This document shows, piece after piece, positions 32,915-41,972 of a DNA stretch of 64,000 bases. The translations under genes were made by a program, and so were the position numbers. A model generated the notes under the pieces. The model did not search any database and had not been told where the DNA came from. It saw only the letters and a list, made by a program, of their open reading frames with translations. The stretch spans positions 1 through 64,000 of the forward strand of contig JBQNAT010000002.1 in assembly GCA_052170315.1 (NCBI GenBank), read 5' to 3'. The stretch's first letter is position 1. Every line of letters begins with the position of its first letter. Origin of the DNA: UBA9732 sp052170315. GTDB lineage: Bacteria > Spirochaetota > Spirochaetia > Sphaerochaetales > Sphaerochaetaceae.

Positions 32915-32998
32915 GTAACCTTATAGATATATTTCAAGAATAATAAATAAAGAAAATGTAATTTATTAAAAATTACTAAAAGAAAGTCGGAGGTTTCC

Positions 32999-33253
32999 AT
33001 GCAGCCATATAAAGCCTATGAAATGCTGTTTGAAGCATTAAACAACAAGGATTTTGGACTTGCCGATTTCATTCTTCATCAGGAACTTCCATTTATTCCG
33101 CAGCCCAGACAACGCAGAACTTATTCCAATCGCCGGAAGTTAAACCTTTTCATTAGGGATGGTTTCACAGACCGCTACATACTCACATGGTACACCATCA
33201 CTTCAAAATCCTCCTTGAATACAAACAATATTAATAGTGAATATATTTCCTAA
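32999..33253 (+). CDS. Hypothetical phage protein, 84 residues
   Basis: A GGAGG site lies five bases before the ATG. The first half is helical (YKAYEMLFEALNNKDFG), the middle is Pro/Arg-rich (IPQPRQRRTYSNRRK) and the end is Ser/Asn-rich. It follows the palindrome array, which may regulate it. I recognise no family. Confidence 0.5.
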   Translation: MQPYKAYEMLFEALNNKDFGLADFILHQELPFIPQPRQRRTYSNRRKLNLFIRDGFTDRYILTWYTITSKSSLNTNNINSEYIS

Positions 33254-33266
33254 TTAGGAATAATAA

Positions 33267-33374
33267 ATGCCTTGGAGAAAAACCAAAAAAACTAAGCAGA
33301 ACTTACTTGAAGGAGATAATATCTTGCCACATATCCAGTACAAAGACAACCGTGCACCTAACTGGCAGAACTGA
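33267..33374 (+). CDS. Very small basic protein, 35 residues
   Basis: The ATG at 33267 follows the upstream stop by 13 bases, with an AGGA-type weak ribosome site. The peptide is basic at the start (PWRKTKKTKQN). It may be chance or a small coupled gene. A hairpin (33395-33420) follows in the 121-bp gap before the integrase, where I see nothing else. Confidence 0.3.
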   Translation: MPWRKTKKTKQNLLEGDNILPHIQYKDNRAPNWQN

Positions 33375-33495
33375 TCCAGCCCAAAAGAAAAGGCCATGTG
33401 GTAGGAAGAAAACCACATAGCCCAAGTGCTTATCCCTATGACCAAGGTTGATAACACTTGTAATATAACACCCTAGTCTTCATCCTGGAATCCCC

Positions 33496-34644
33496 TTAAT
33501 TCAACATAGGCCAACCGTTGTTCTCAATGGCCTTCACCCTTCTCAGTGCGTCCAGAGGCTCAAGATGATTGTACTCCGGCCTGTCATGTGTATGGCCCAT
33601 CAGGAGCAGCCTTGCCGTCTCCGGAAGCGTTCCGAGTTTCAGGGTGTTGAACGTATGCCTGAAACAATACTGGGTTCTTCCGTCAAGCGCCAAGTTCACC
33701 CTGTTCGCCGCAGCCTTCAGGTGTTTGTTGGCCAGCTCTGCATACACAAGTCCTTTGTTGTTGACCTCAAAAAGAAAGTCCCCACGAGTAGTCAGAATGA
33801 GCTGCTGAAGCAGTCTTGCTGTTTGCTCTTCCAGAAACCCCGCCTTGAACTTCTGACCTCTTCTCGTGGTCTTTATGCTGTGCTTTATCTGGTGAGTCAC
33901 TCTGTCGACGCTGTCCGTGGTATATATTCCCCTAATCTCCGGATACCAGTTCACAACCTGTAGCCCTGCAATTTCTCCAGGTCTCCATCCCGTGTCCTTC
34001 ATGATGCAGAAATACACAGCCCATTTGGGACTGTTGCCCCATACACTGAGCAGAGCATTGTCATCCTCCGGAAATAGGAGCTGGATCTCCTCTTTTGTGA
34101 ACGCCTTCCTATGCGTGTACGTCGTGGCGATTCCCACTACATCCTTTGCCGGATTGCTTTTTATGTAGCCCTCTCTCACGGCCTCCTGGAGGACAATCCT
34201 GTAGCAAGCCAGGACTTTGTTCCTGCTGTCGTCAGAAAGTTGACGTCCCTTCTTCACGCTCTTAAGGTCAAGCACAAAGTCTTCAATCATAACATCCGTG
34301 AGAGCTGACAGAAAATATCCTCCGTGAGACTTGAGGATGTAGTTATCAAGCCGTGCCTGATGCCGCTCAAAAAAACCCTCATCATAGAAGTGATTCCTTC
34401 TCTCAAGTCTGTGCCTGTACCCGTGAGGATCCTCTTCCGTAAAGAACCCTTTTGCAAACTCGCTCAGGGTGGTCTCCTTCTTGATTGGGACAAGACCGTT
34501 GTTAACAAGAAAGCTCTCTGCAAAAAGAATAGCCTCCTCCTGAGTCTCCTTATAGGTTGGGTACCATTTTCCCGGGATATGATTGAACATGACTTCGTAA
34601 TACTTGCGACCTTTCTGTTTTCTGAATCTGTATTTCTTCTTCAT
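33496..34644 (-). CDS. int: Tyrosine recombinase integrase
   Basis: This is a 382-residue protein. An N-terminal core-binding region of about 165 residues is followed by the catalytic domain: TGWRPGEIAGL (first Arg, about residue 221), FRHTFNT (second Arg-His, about 329), GHTHDRPEYNH with the nucleophilic Tyr at about 358. It integrates and excises the prophage. It lies at the prophage edge, reading away from the host border. I use the ATG at 34644 with AAGG upstream; an in-frame TTG is at 34650. Confidence 0.9.
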   Translation of the reverse strand: MKKKYRFRKQKGRKYYEVMFNHIPGKWYPTYKETQEEAILFAESFLVNNGLVPIKKETTLSEFAKGFFTEEDPHGYRHRLERRNHFYDEGFFERHQARLDNYILKSHGGYFLSALTDVMIEDFVLDLKSVKKGRQLSDDSRNKVLACYRIVLQEAVREGYIKSNPAKDVVGIATTYTHRKAFTKEEIQLLFPEDDNALLSVWGNSPKWAVYFCIMKDTGWRPGEIAGLQVVNWYPEIRGIYTTDSVDRVTHQIKHSIKTTRRGQKFKAGFLEEQTARLLQQLILTTRGDFLFEVNNKGLVYAELANKHLKAAANRVNLALDGRTQYCFRHTFNTLKLGTLPETARLLLMGHTHDRPEYNHLEPLDALRRVKAIENNGWPMLN

Positions 34645-34740
34645 CGGCAACCTTGGTATGAAAAAGGATAAGACATTCCGTTTCCTGAAGTCAATCCATT
34701 TGTTACCGAAATGTTACCAAAAGTATGGCCTGAACTAGAC

Positions 34741-34860
34741 CTTGTGCAAGTGTAAAAACAGCATTACCATGGTATATGGTCGCTTTTTGACCATCTACAG
34801 GACTATTCAAGTTCCTGGAGACGGCAACTGCAAGGCAGCCTTTTTGGCTGTCTTTTTTTT
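34741..34860 (+). other. Candidate attachment-site region: truncated structured RNA plus terminator
   Basis: Between the integrase and 5-formyl-THF cyclo-ligase lies a short segment with small inverted repeats (ATGGTC/GACCAT) that ends in a clear terminator: GGCAGCC, TTTTT, GGCTGTC, then T8 (34834-34860). No 5' half or gene precedes it. This is what a prophage inserted into an RNA gene would leave. 6S RNA is known to precede this ligase gene in other bacteria, but I cannot identify the RNA here. Confidence 0.4.
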
Positions 34861-34917
34861 GTCTAAGGACATATTAATCCATTTTTTGAAGTATAATCAC
34901 ACAAAGGGAAAACATAA

Positions 34918-35523
34918 ATGCAAAAACAGGAAATAAGACAGTCAATGCTTGAAGCGGCTATGAAAGCCGAAAAAACGGACACGGAATATGTAACGGAATG
35001 TGTAAGGGAACAGGTATGCGGCCTTGAGGAATATAAGGAAGCACAGATAGTCATAGGCTATGTGCCGCTTAAAAGCGAAGTGGACATAAGCGCGGTTATG
35101 GATAAAGCCGCGGAAGACGGGAAGATTATTGCATTCCCCGATGAAAAACCGGGTCTGCTGCGACTTGCCGATAAAAACTGGAGAAAGCATCTCATAAAAC
35201 TTAAGAATAAAACATTTACAGTTGACTACAGCAACTCCGGCAGTATGGTATCCGATATGGTATTGAACATATCCGACACTAATTGTAATATTAGCAGGTA
35301 TTCATTTACTAAAGGAATTATCCTGGTACCCGGACTTGCCTTCACAGAATTCGGAACCAGACTTGGAAGAGGTGCAGGATATTATGATCAACTTATTGAT
35401 TTAATTGAGAAACAGAATTTTGCAGAGCTTGTTCCAATAGGCATCTGCAGAAAATCTCAGCTGGCGGGAGAACTTCCCCAGCAGCCACACGACAAAAAAG
35501 TCAGTATGGTTATCACTCTCTGA
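34918..35523 (+). CDS. ygfA: 5-formyltetrahydrofolate cyclo-ligase
   Basis: This is a 201-residue enzyme that converts 5-formyl-THF and ATP to 5,10-methenyl-THF in folate metabolism. The family signature VPGLAFTEFGTRLGRGAGYYD is complete near residues 135-155 and the N-terminal basic helix (QEIRQSMLEAAMKA) is present. It starts at the ATG at 34918 with AAAGGG ten bases upstream. A TATAAT lies at 34892-34897 with only a weak -35 box. It is the first host gene after the prophage. Confidence 0.85.
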   Translation: MQKQEIRQSMLEAAMKAEKTDTEYVTECVREQVCGLEEYKEAQIVIGYVPLKSEVDISAVMDKAAEDGKIIAFPDEKPGLLRLADKNWRKHLIKLKNKTFTVDYSNSGSMVSDMVLNISDTNCNISRYSFTKGIILVPGLAFTEFGTRLGRGAGYYDQLIDLIEKQNFAELVPIGICRKSQLAGELPQQPHDKKVSMVITL

Positions 35524-35578
35524 AAAATACCGAACCGCAGAACTCGGCCATTAAGGTATTTTAGTCATAAGGTATAAT

Positions 35579-37309
35579 ATGCGCAGGTTACTGGGATATG
35601 CCCGCAAGCAGTGGAAACTGTACCTTACATCAGCAGTGTTTCTGGTGATAGGAGTTTACCTTTCCGCTTTAGGGCCCAAGTATATAAAAAAAATAATTGA
35701 CACATGCGTAGTCGGAGGAAAAGGGGAACTGTTTTTCTCAATTGCCCTCCCCCTGCTTGGAATCTATTTGTTCACGGGAATAGCAAAATACATTCAGGAA
35801 TTCACCTCCGACTGCATAAGCTCAGCCATGCAGAGATGCATGCGGGAAGAGACTTTCCGCAGCATCCTTGGCGAAGACCAGTATTTCTTCAAGGACAACA
35901 ACCCCGGCGAACTGATGAGCCGCACAAAGCAGGATATAGAAACCGTAGGCTTTACGACAGGTTTCATAATCATGTTTTTCATTGAAATCGTAATACACGT
36001 GATTTACATGACATACTGCCTGATAAAGATAAACCCGTACGGAGCAATACCGGCTCTGGTAATCATGCCCATAATCGCAGTGCTGGCCATACTCTCGGAA
36101 CCCATGGGAGACAAACTTTCGGACATGCGCTCTGACGACATCGCGGACATGAACCAGAGTGCGACTGAAAGCCTCAGCGGCATAAGGACGGTAAAAGCTT
36201 TCGGACGTGAACGCGTAGAAGCCGCACGCTTTGACAAAAGTAACCGTTCTTTCTTCAGGCACTCGCTAAAGCTGGACTTTCTGTGGGCAAACTGGATAAC
36301 TCCAATGGAAGCCCTGGCAAGAATAATGCTCTATCTCGCGATACTGCTTTCAGGCGTGCAAGTCATTAGAGGGAAAATGACACTGGGTGATTTGTCGGCA
36401 GTAACTTCCTATACAAGCGAGCTTTCCTGGCCAATGATGGAACTGGGCTGGCTTCTGACGGAATTCGCGGCGGCAAGGGCCTCGCTCAGAAAAATATCAA
36501 AGATACTCGACGCAAAACCCGTTATAAAAGGCGGGGAAAAGCACCTTGAAAACCCCAGCGGAGATCTTGAATTCAGCCACGTCTGCCTTGAAGCGGACGA
36601 TGGCAAGAAAATCCTTGACGATGTCTCATTTCACCTTGAAAATGGAAAAACTTTGGGCATAATGGGCGCTACAGGCAGCGGGAAAAGCACGATAGCAAAT
36701 CTCACGATGCGCTTCATAGACCCCACGTCCGGAAGCATAAAAACAGATGGAATAGACCTGAGAGAGCTTGATATGGCAAGTGCAAGAGCCAGCAAGGCCA
36801 TAGTAACTCAGGAAGTGTTTCTGTTCTCGGATACGATAAACTCGAACCTTGACAAAGGAAATAAAGGCAAACTTTCAAAGGCAGTTTTGGAAAGCGCCGC
36901 AAAAGATGCGGCCGCCCATGATTTTATCTTAAAACTGGCTGAAGGTTACGATACGGTAATTGGAGAAAAAGGTGTTGGACTTTCAGGCGGACAGAAACAG
37001 AGAGTTTCCATTGCGAGAGCTTTTGCGTCAGGCCGCCCTCTTCTGATTTTTGACGATGCCACATCCGCTTTGGATATGGAAACGGAAAAACAGGTACAGA
37101 AGGCAATAAGGCACCACCACAACCTTACAATGATGATAATTGCGCACAGGATATCGGCCGTAAGGGATGCGGATGAAATAATAATCCTTGACCACGGCAA
37201 AATCATAGAGCGCGGAACCCACGAAAGCCTTATGGCGCTGAAGGGAAACTACTACAAAACCTATGTTACTCAATATCCTGATGAAAATAATGAAAAGGAG
37301 GCGAACTGA
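35579..37309 (+). CDS. ABC exporter subunit A (membrane and ATPase domains)
   Basis: This is a 576-residue half transporter with six membrane spans in the first 310 residues. The ATPase domain has Walker A GATGSGKST, signature LSGGQKQR and Walker B LLIFDDATSALD, where the usual catalytic Glu is Asp, and an AHRIS switch. The substitution marks it as the degenerate half of a heterodimer with the next gene, which its stop overlaps by one base (TGATG). Substrate unknown: lipid, peptide or drug export are all possible. Confidence 0.85.
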   Translation: MRRLLGYARKQWKLYLTSAVFLVIGVYLSALGPKYIKKIIDTCVVGGKGELFFSIALPLLGIYLFTGIAKYIQEFTSDCISSAMQRCMREETFRSILGEDQYFFKDNNPGELMSRTKQDIETVGFTTGFIIMFFIEIVIHVIYMTYCLIKINPYGAIPALVIMPIIAVLAILSEPMGDKLSDMRSDDIADMNQSATESLSGIRTVKAFGRERVEAARFDKSNRSFFRHSLKLDFLWANWITPMEALARIMLYLAILLSGVQVIRGKMTLGDLSAVTSYTSELSWPMMELGWLLTEFAAARASLRKISKILDAKPVIKGGEKHLENPSGDLEFSHVCLEADDGKKILDDVSFHLENGKTLGIMGATGSGKSTIANLTMRFIDPTSGSIKTDGIDLRELDMASARASKAIVTQEVFLFSDTINSNLDKGNKGKLSKAVLESAAKDAAAHDFILKLAEGYDTVIGEKGVGLSGGQKQRVSIARAFASGRPLLIFDDATSALDMETEKQVQKAIRHHHNLTMMIIAHRISAVRDADEIIILDHGKIIERGTHESLMALKGNYYKTYVTQYPDENNEKEAN

Positions 37310-39093
37310 TGGCTGTAAACACATATAAACAGGACGAAAGCGTCTCCAGCGTAAGCAATGTCAAGACCCTGTTGAGAACAATAAGCTATCTGAAAGACTA
37401 CAAGGGAAAAACAGCCCTTGCAATCATAATGATACTGGCGCAGACGATAATAGTGTCAACGCTTCCCATATTCAGCGAACATGCCGTTGACGTGGACATA
37501 GCGAACGGAGACGTAAAAGGCCTGCTTATTACCATGGGCCTTGCATCCGCCCTTGCAATAAGCTGCTGGCTCCTTTCAATGGGCTTTAAGAAAATACTTG
37601 CAGGCGTAACCAACACCATTATCTATGATATAAGGAAAGACGCTTTCGACCACCTTCAGACACTGTCTCTCTACTATTTTGACTCCAGACCCACAGGAAA
37701 GATACTGAGCAGGCTCATAAACGATGTTTCATCACTGAAGGAAATGTTCATAAGGCTCATAACCACACTTATACCGAACCTTGCACTGATAATTGCGGTT
37801 ATCATAATCATGCTTAATTCAAGCCCGGTATTAAGCCTTTCGGCATTCATTGTAGTCCCGCTTCTGGTGATAAGCATCTATTTCGTAACCATAAAAGGCT
37901 TCAAGAACTGGATGGACTTCAGACAGAAGAACTCAAACATGAACGCCTATACCCACGAATCCTATGCAGGCATTAAAGTCATACAGGCCTTTGACGCCGA
38001 AAAGGAAACAATTGCCGAAGGCGACAAGATAATAAAAGACGTTGAAAACGCATGGGTAAAAGCAGTAAGGAGAGCCGACCTGCTTAATATAGTTGTTAAC
38101 TGGTCAATGGGAATAGGATATTTCATCCTATATCTGTTTGCCGTAAAATGGCTGAAACTGGGTCAATCATCAGTAGGCAGGCTCATAGCCTTTGCAACCT
38201 ACATTGCGCTGTTCTGGCAGCCCATAAGGTCACTTGCCGCAGCATTTAACCAGTTCACCAACCAGGTCACAAGCGCGCAGAGAGTCTTTGAGCTGATAGA
38301 CACACAGTCCATACTTCAGGAAATTCCGGATGCGAAAGAACTGAAGGTTGAAAACGGAAAGGTGGATTTTGAGCACATAAGCTTCGCCTACCCCAATGAG
38401 CCTGATGTTGAAATCATCCATGACATGAACCTGACGGTAAAACCGGGTGAAACGATAGCGCTTGTAGGACCCACAGGAGCCGGAAAGACAACCATCGTAA
38501 ACCTTATCTCAAGATTCTATGACCCCGTTGAAGGCAAAGTTCTGATAGACGGGCAGGACATCTCGAAGGTTACGCTGTCATCACTGCGGTTAAACATCGG
38601 CGTTATGACGCAGGATTCGTTTCTGTTTTCAGGAACCATAAAGGAAAACCTTCTTTACGGCAAACCGGAAGCAACCCGGGAAGAAATGGAAGACGCCTGC
38701 CGCAAGCTGGGACTTGACGACCTGATAAACTCACAGCCGCAGGGCTATGACACAGTAATATCACAGGACTCGCTTTCGCAGGGCCAGAAACAGCTGATTG
38801 CCCTTGCAAGGACGCTGATAGCCAATCCGAAAATACTTCTTCTGGACGAGGCCACAAGCGCCATAGACACAAGGACTGAAGAGCTTGTACAGACAGGCAT
38901 GGCAATACTGATGAAAGGCAGAACAAGCTTTGTAGTAGCCCACAGGCTTTCAACAATAGTCAAAGCCGACAGGATACTGGTAATCCAGAATAAAGGCATA
39001 GCAGAAGAAGGACACCACAAAGCGCTTCTTGCCAAAAACGGCATTTACGCAGACCTGTATAACTCACAGTTCGAAGAGCTGGACAAAGACTGA
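37309..39093 (+). CDS. ABC exporter subunit B (membrane and ATPase domains)
   Basis: This is a 594-residue half transporter, partner of the preceding gene. It has six membrane spans, then Walker A GPTGAGKTT, signature LSQGQKQL (the second Gly replaced by Gln) and Walker B ILLLDEATSAID with the catalytic Glu retained, and AHRLS. So the signature half and the Glu half of the two subunits combine into one competent and one degenerate ATP site, as in TM287/288 and BmrCD. Confidence 0.85.
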   Translation: MAVNTYKQDESVSSVSNVKTLLRTISYLKDYKGKTALAIIMILAQTIIVSTLPIFSEHAVDVDIANGDVKGLLITMGLASALAISCWLLSMGFKKILAGVTNTIIYDIRKDAFDHLQTLSLYYFDSRPTGKILSRLINDVSSLKEMFIRLITTLIPNLALIIAVIIIMLNSSPVLSLSAFIVVPLLVISIYFVTIKGFKNWMDFRQKNSNMNAYTHESYAGIKVIQAFDAEKETIAEGDKIIKDVENAWVKAVRRADLLNIVVNWSMGIGYFILYLFAVKWLKLGQSSVGRLIAFATYIALFWQPIRSLAAAFNQFTNQVTSAQRVFELIDTQSILQEIPDAKELKVENGKVDFEHISFAYPNEPDVEIIHDMNLTVKPGETIALVGPTGAGKTTIVNLISRFYDPVEGKVLIDGQDISKVTLSSLRLNIGVMTQDSFLFSGTIKENLLYGKPEATREEMEDACRKLGLDDLINSQPQGYDTVISQDSLSQGQKQLIALARTLIANPKILLLDEATSAIDTRTEELVQTGMAILMKGRTSFVVAHRLSTIVKADRILVIQNKGIAEEGHHKALLAKNGIYADLYNSQFEELDKD

Positions 39094-39111
39094 AACAAAC
39101 CAACAAAAAAA

Positions 39112-39138
39112 TTGGCCGGGGCAAAAAGCTCCGACCAA
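39112..39138 (-). terminator. Terminator of the hsp20 operon
   Basis: In the leftward direction TTGGTCGGAGC and GCCCCGGCCAA pair with two mismatches around a five-T loop and are followed by seven T, a good intrinsic terminator. On the plus strand the stem also lies 18 bases after the ABC exporter stop, but without a T-run. Confidence 0.7.
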
Positions 39139-39168
39139 ATGTTGTAAAAAAAACTACATGCTCAGGAA

Positions 39169-39591
39169 TCAACCTGTAATCTTAACCGTAATCTTCTTAG
39201 GCTGTTCCACCGGAAGCTTAGGAAGCGTAACAGTTAAAATACCGTTCTTGAAAGCGGCCTCAATAGCCTCTTCATTGATACCCTCAGGAAGACTGAAAGA
39301 TCTGTCGAACCTGGAATAAAGCCTCTCATGAACAACATACTTCTTCTCTTCTTTGTTATCCGTCTTTTCGGATTTTTCGGAAGAAATGTGAAGCACATGC
39401 TTTTCAACATTGATGTTCACATCATCGCTTTCATATCCGGGAAGCTCGGCCTCCACATAGAAAGCCTTTGAATCCTCGTAAACATTAACTGTAGGATATG
39501 TGCTGTTCCTGATTCCCCAGTTACCGAATACGTTGTCAAAGAAAGTATCAAAATCCGTGTCCGCATTTCTTGTAATTAAATAATTTCTCAT
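39169..39591 (-). CDS. Small heat shock protein Hsp20 (second in operon)
   Basis: This 140-residue chaperone prevents aggregation of unfolded proteins. The alpha-crystallin domain spans about residues 35-130 with YVEAELPGYESDDV and the FKNGILTVTLPK motif. The C-terminal tail is short. It is a paralogue of the next upstream gene. GGAGG lies seven bases before the ATG. It lies in an operon with that gene behind the sigma-54 type promoter. Confidence 0.9.
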   Translation of the reverse strand: MRNYLITRNADTDFDTFFDNVFGNWGIRNSTYPTVNVYEDSKAFYVEAELPGYESDDVNINVEKHVLHISSEKSEKTDNKEEKKYVVHERLYSRFDRSFSLPEGINEEAIEAAFKNGILTVTLPKLPVEQPKKITVKITG

Positions 39592-39640
39592 AGTAAAACC
39601 TCCATTTTACTTATTTATAAATATAAATCTCAAATCGGCA

Positions 39641-40045
39641 TCAAGCCGAAACCTTAACCTGAATCTGTCTTGGCTTCTCCACAGAAAGCTTAGGAAGCGT
39701 AACCGTCAGAAGCCCATTCCTGAAATCCGCCTCAACCGCTTCTTCATCAACACCTTCCGGGAGGGAGAACGAACTGTCAAAGTCCGAAACGAACCTCTCG
39801 CGGACAAGGTACTTGCGGTCATCCTTCGCCGCCTTCCCGGCTGCGGAAAGATGCAGGACATGATTATCAATATGAAGCTTTACATCCTTACTCTCATAAC
39901 CCGGAAGAGCCGCTTCCAGATAGTAGGCCTTTCCGTCCTCAGAAACATTCACTGCCCGGTGTGTTCCGCATCCGAAATCCCAGCCATGGAACATGCCGTC
40001 AAAAAGCTCATTCAAATCATTATTTCTTGTCATCATATATGTCAT
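39641..40045 (-). CDS. Small heat shock protein Hsp20 (first in operon)
   Basis: This 134-residue protein is clearly related to the following hsp20 gene: the same start (MTYMMTRNND versus MRNYLITRNAD), the same alpha-crystallin core and FRNGLLTVTLPK. I choose the ATG at 40045 because GGAGG lies six bases upstream. A 17-codon extension to 40096 lacks a good ribosome site and would begin at about the transcription start. Confidence 0.85.
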   Translation of the reverse strand: MTYMMTRNNDLNELFDGMFHGWDFGCGTHRAVNVSEDGKAYYLEAALPGYESKDVKLHIDNHVLHLSAAGKAAKDDRKYLVRERFVSDFDSSFSLPEGVDEEAVEADFRNGLLTVTLPKLSVEKPRQIQVKVSA

Positions 40046-40105
40046 CCTGGACCTCCAATCTTTATTTTGCGTTCTCATCAGCCTTTCGGTTGACACCTGC
40101 TATGT

Positions 40106-40121
40106 AGCAAAGACCGTGCCA
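40106..40121 (-). promoter_or_regulatory. Sigma-54 (RpoN) promoter of the hsp20 operon
   Basis: On the minus strand TGGCAC (40121-40116), five bases and TTGCT (40110-40106) match the -24/-12 consensus TGGCAC-N5-TTGCW exactly. The predicted transcript start is near 40095, giving a leader of about 50 bases to the ATG at 40045. It would need an enhancer-binding activator; no binding site is obvious. Confidence 0.7.
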
Positions 40122-40342
40122 ACTTCTACATAATTTCTTTATATATAATTAATTATCCCTTAATCCGTTTCAGGTCGAGTCCCCTATCCTCTTTTTGAGA
40201 ACGGAAAAAATCAGGCAAATCGGGACAAAATGAAACACAAGCGAAAAAAGAGGAAATAATAGTGTCAAATTGATACAGATGTGGCTTATTGACCCGAAAA
40301 AATGCCCAAAACAGTGTATTTTTCGTATTTTTCAAGTTAGTG

Positions 40343-40371
40343 TTGACACTTTGAACGAAATGCCTTACAGT
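40343..40371 (+). promoter_or_regulatory. Promoter of tRNA-fMet
   Basis: TTGACA (40343-40348), 17 bp and TACAGT (40366-40371). The transcript would begin just before the tRNA 5' end at 40386. Confidence 0.6.
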
Positions 40372-40385
40372 AGTTGAGCATTCGA

Positions 40386-40458
40386 CGCAGGGTGGAGCAG
40401 TTGGCAGCTCGCCAGGCTCATAACCTGGAGGCCGTAGGTCCGAGTCCTACCCCTGCTA
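40386..40458 (+). tRNA. Initiator tRNA-fMet (CAT)
   Basis: The cloverleaf is complete: acceptor CGCAGGG with CCCTGC and an unpaired C1, which marks an initiator tRNA; D arm GAGC/GCTC; anticodon stem CCAGG/CCTGG with loop CTCATAA (anticodon CAT at 40419-40421); T arm GTAGG/CCTAC; discriminator A at 40458. The 3' CCA is not encoded. Confidence 0.9.
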
Positions 40459-40493
40459 TAATAGTAGAGCTACCTTGATACAAAGGTATACAA

Positions 40494-40552
40494 GAAAAGA
40501 GGATTTTCTAATTCTTTAGATACAAAGAATTAACAGAAAGTCCTCTTTCTTT
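40494..40552 (+). terminator. Terminator after tRNA-fMet
   Basis: AAAGAGGATTTTCTAATTCTTT pairs with AAAGAATTAACAGAAAGTCCTCTTT as a long stem with small bulges, ending in TCTTTTT. It ends the tRNA transcript. The 270 bp after it, up to the EamA gene, shows no convincing gene. Confidence 0.7.
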
Positions 40553-40823
40553 TTGTTCAGGAAAAAACACTGATTTGGGGCAGTAGTACCCTATCGGGTT
40601 CAGATTAGCGAAAACCACGCACAATGCCTCTCTTCAAATTCTGAGGGAGTATCCTCCAGATGGAAAAGGGCGAGATGATAGCCGGTCGTATCGTTGTAAA
40701 TGTTCTGCAGAAAGACATTCCCTTCCATAGCACAGCCATTTTTCTTTGGAAAACGCCACGATTTCGACCTTCGGATTTGCTTCAGCTGTCGACACACATT
40801 CTTGTTATTCTCGCATACCTCTT

Positions 40824-41237
40824 TCAAACCACCATCAACAACGTCCCTGCTCCGATCAGTACACACCCGATTAAGGACTTTGGTGTGAACTTCTCATGCA
40901 GGAACACTAAAGCCAGTATCAGCGTAATAATCACACTGAGTTTATCAATAGGTACAACCTTCGACACTTCGCCCACCTGGAGTGCCTTGTAGTAGCAGAG
41001 CCAGGATGCACCGGTTGCCAATCCAGACAGAATCAGGAAGACCCAGCTTTTCTGGCTGATGGACTTGATGCCGCCCTGTGTGTTCGTCAGGAACACCATT
41101 CCCCAAGCCATGACCAGAACAACCACGGTACGGATGGCTGTCGCCAGATTGGAGTTTACTCCCTCTATCCCAATCTTCGCCAGAATAGATGTAAGTGCGG
41201 CAAAGACAGCAGAGCCTAATGCAAACCAAAACCACAT
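40824..41237 (-). CDS. EamA-type small membrane transporter
   Basis: This 137-residue protein has about five hydrophobic spans. It has the single EamA domain pattern: ALTSILAKIGIEGVNSNLAT at the start and LSVIITLILALVFLHEKFTP at the end, the half-size form of drug/metabolite transporters, which probably pairs to work. The ATG at 41237 has GGAGG eight bases upstream. Substrate unknown. Confidence 0.75.
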   Translation of the reverse strand: MWFWFALGSAVFAALTSILAKIGIEGVNSNLATAIRTVVVLVMAWGMVFLTNTQGGIKSISQKSWVFLILSGLATGASWLCYYKALQVGEVSKVVPIDKLSVIITLILALVFLHEKFTPKSLIGCVLIGAGTLLMVV

Positions 41238-41336
41238 AATATCATCCTCCGAAAACAAATCATGTCATGGCAATGGAGCCGTGGTTGTTTCCGCTTGATT
41301 CCGGAACCAAAAACTTCATTGCTACTTTCCTTCCTT

Positions 41337-41954
41337 TTATCGGATAAAATGCGTCGGCCGCCATTCCTCTTTTTCAGGAAGACCGAATTGCTCCTTGCCA
41401 AGTGCAATGCTCTTCATCAAAAACGTCATGTTCCTGGCCAGAGTGCGCATGGTCTGGAGACCTTCAAGATCCTGCTCCGCCTGTCCTTTTTCCCTTCCAT
41501 GTACGCTGTTCCAGTACTGGCTGGAGGCTATGGGCATTCCGCAGATCGTGAAATACTTGTTCAGCTCGTCAAAAGTTGCCGAGCAGCCGCCGCGCCTCGC
41601 AACGGCAACGCTTGCTCCGACCTTCATGGTCTTGTCAAAATGCGTACTGTAAAACAGCCTGTCAAGGCAGGCGATCAGCGTGGCGTTAGCTGAGGCAAAG
41701 TAAACCGGCGTCGCAACAATCAGACCGTCAGCCGGCTCGAACTTCGGAGCGAGTTCGTTCACGATGTCGTTAAACACGCACTTTCCCTTTTCAAAGCAGC
41801 TACCGCAGGCTATGCAACCGCGGATATCCTTATTACCGATCTGAACAGTTTCTGTCTCCACGCCTTCCGCCTCAAATACCTTTACTATTTCATTCACAGC
41901 AATGGATGTGTTGCCGTTCACTCTAGGACTACCGTTAATGATCAATACTTTCAT
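41337..41954 (-). CDS. NAD(P)H-dependent FMN reductase/iron-sulphur flavoprotein
   Basis: This is a 205-residue flavodoxin-like enzyme. The N-terminal FMN-binding INGSPRVNGNT, a CIACGSCFEKGKC segment typical of iron-sulphur flavoproteins, and a conserved TPVYFASANA after the fourth strand are visible. It probably reduces a quinone or metal-linked substrate. It is followed on the same strand by EamA and preceded by the monooxygenase-like gene, forming a short leftward set. Confidence 0.75.
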   Translation of the reverse strand: MKVLIINGSPRVNGNTSIAVNEIVKVFEAEGVETETVQIGNKDIRGCIACGSCFEKGKCVFNDIVNELAPKFEPADGLIVATPVYFASANATLIACLDRLFYSTHFDKTMKVGASVAVARRGGCSATFDELNKYFTICGMPIASSQYWNSVHGREKGQAEQDLEGLQTMRTLARNMTFLMKSIALGKEQFGLPEKEEWRPTHFIR

Positions 41955-41972
41955 GTGTTTCCTCTATTAGCT

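Noticed and set aside
33254..33457. 67-codon minus-strand frame near the integrase
   Set aside because: Hydrophobic composition but no ribosome site, and it overlaps the more plausible plus-strand small ORF.
34786..34830. tRNA fragment at the attachment site
   Set aside because: The TTCAAGT loop-like motif lacks a pairing T stem, so I cannot call it a tRNA 3' end.
40600..40866. 88-codon minus-strand frame after the EamA gene
   Set aside because: No ribosome site, overlaps the EamA 3' end, no motif; possibly decayed sequence.
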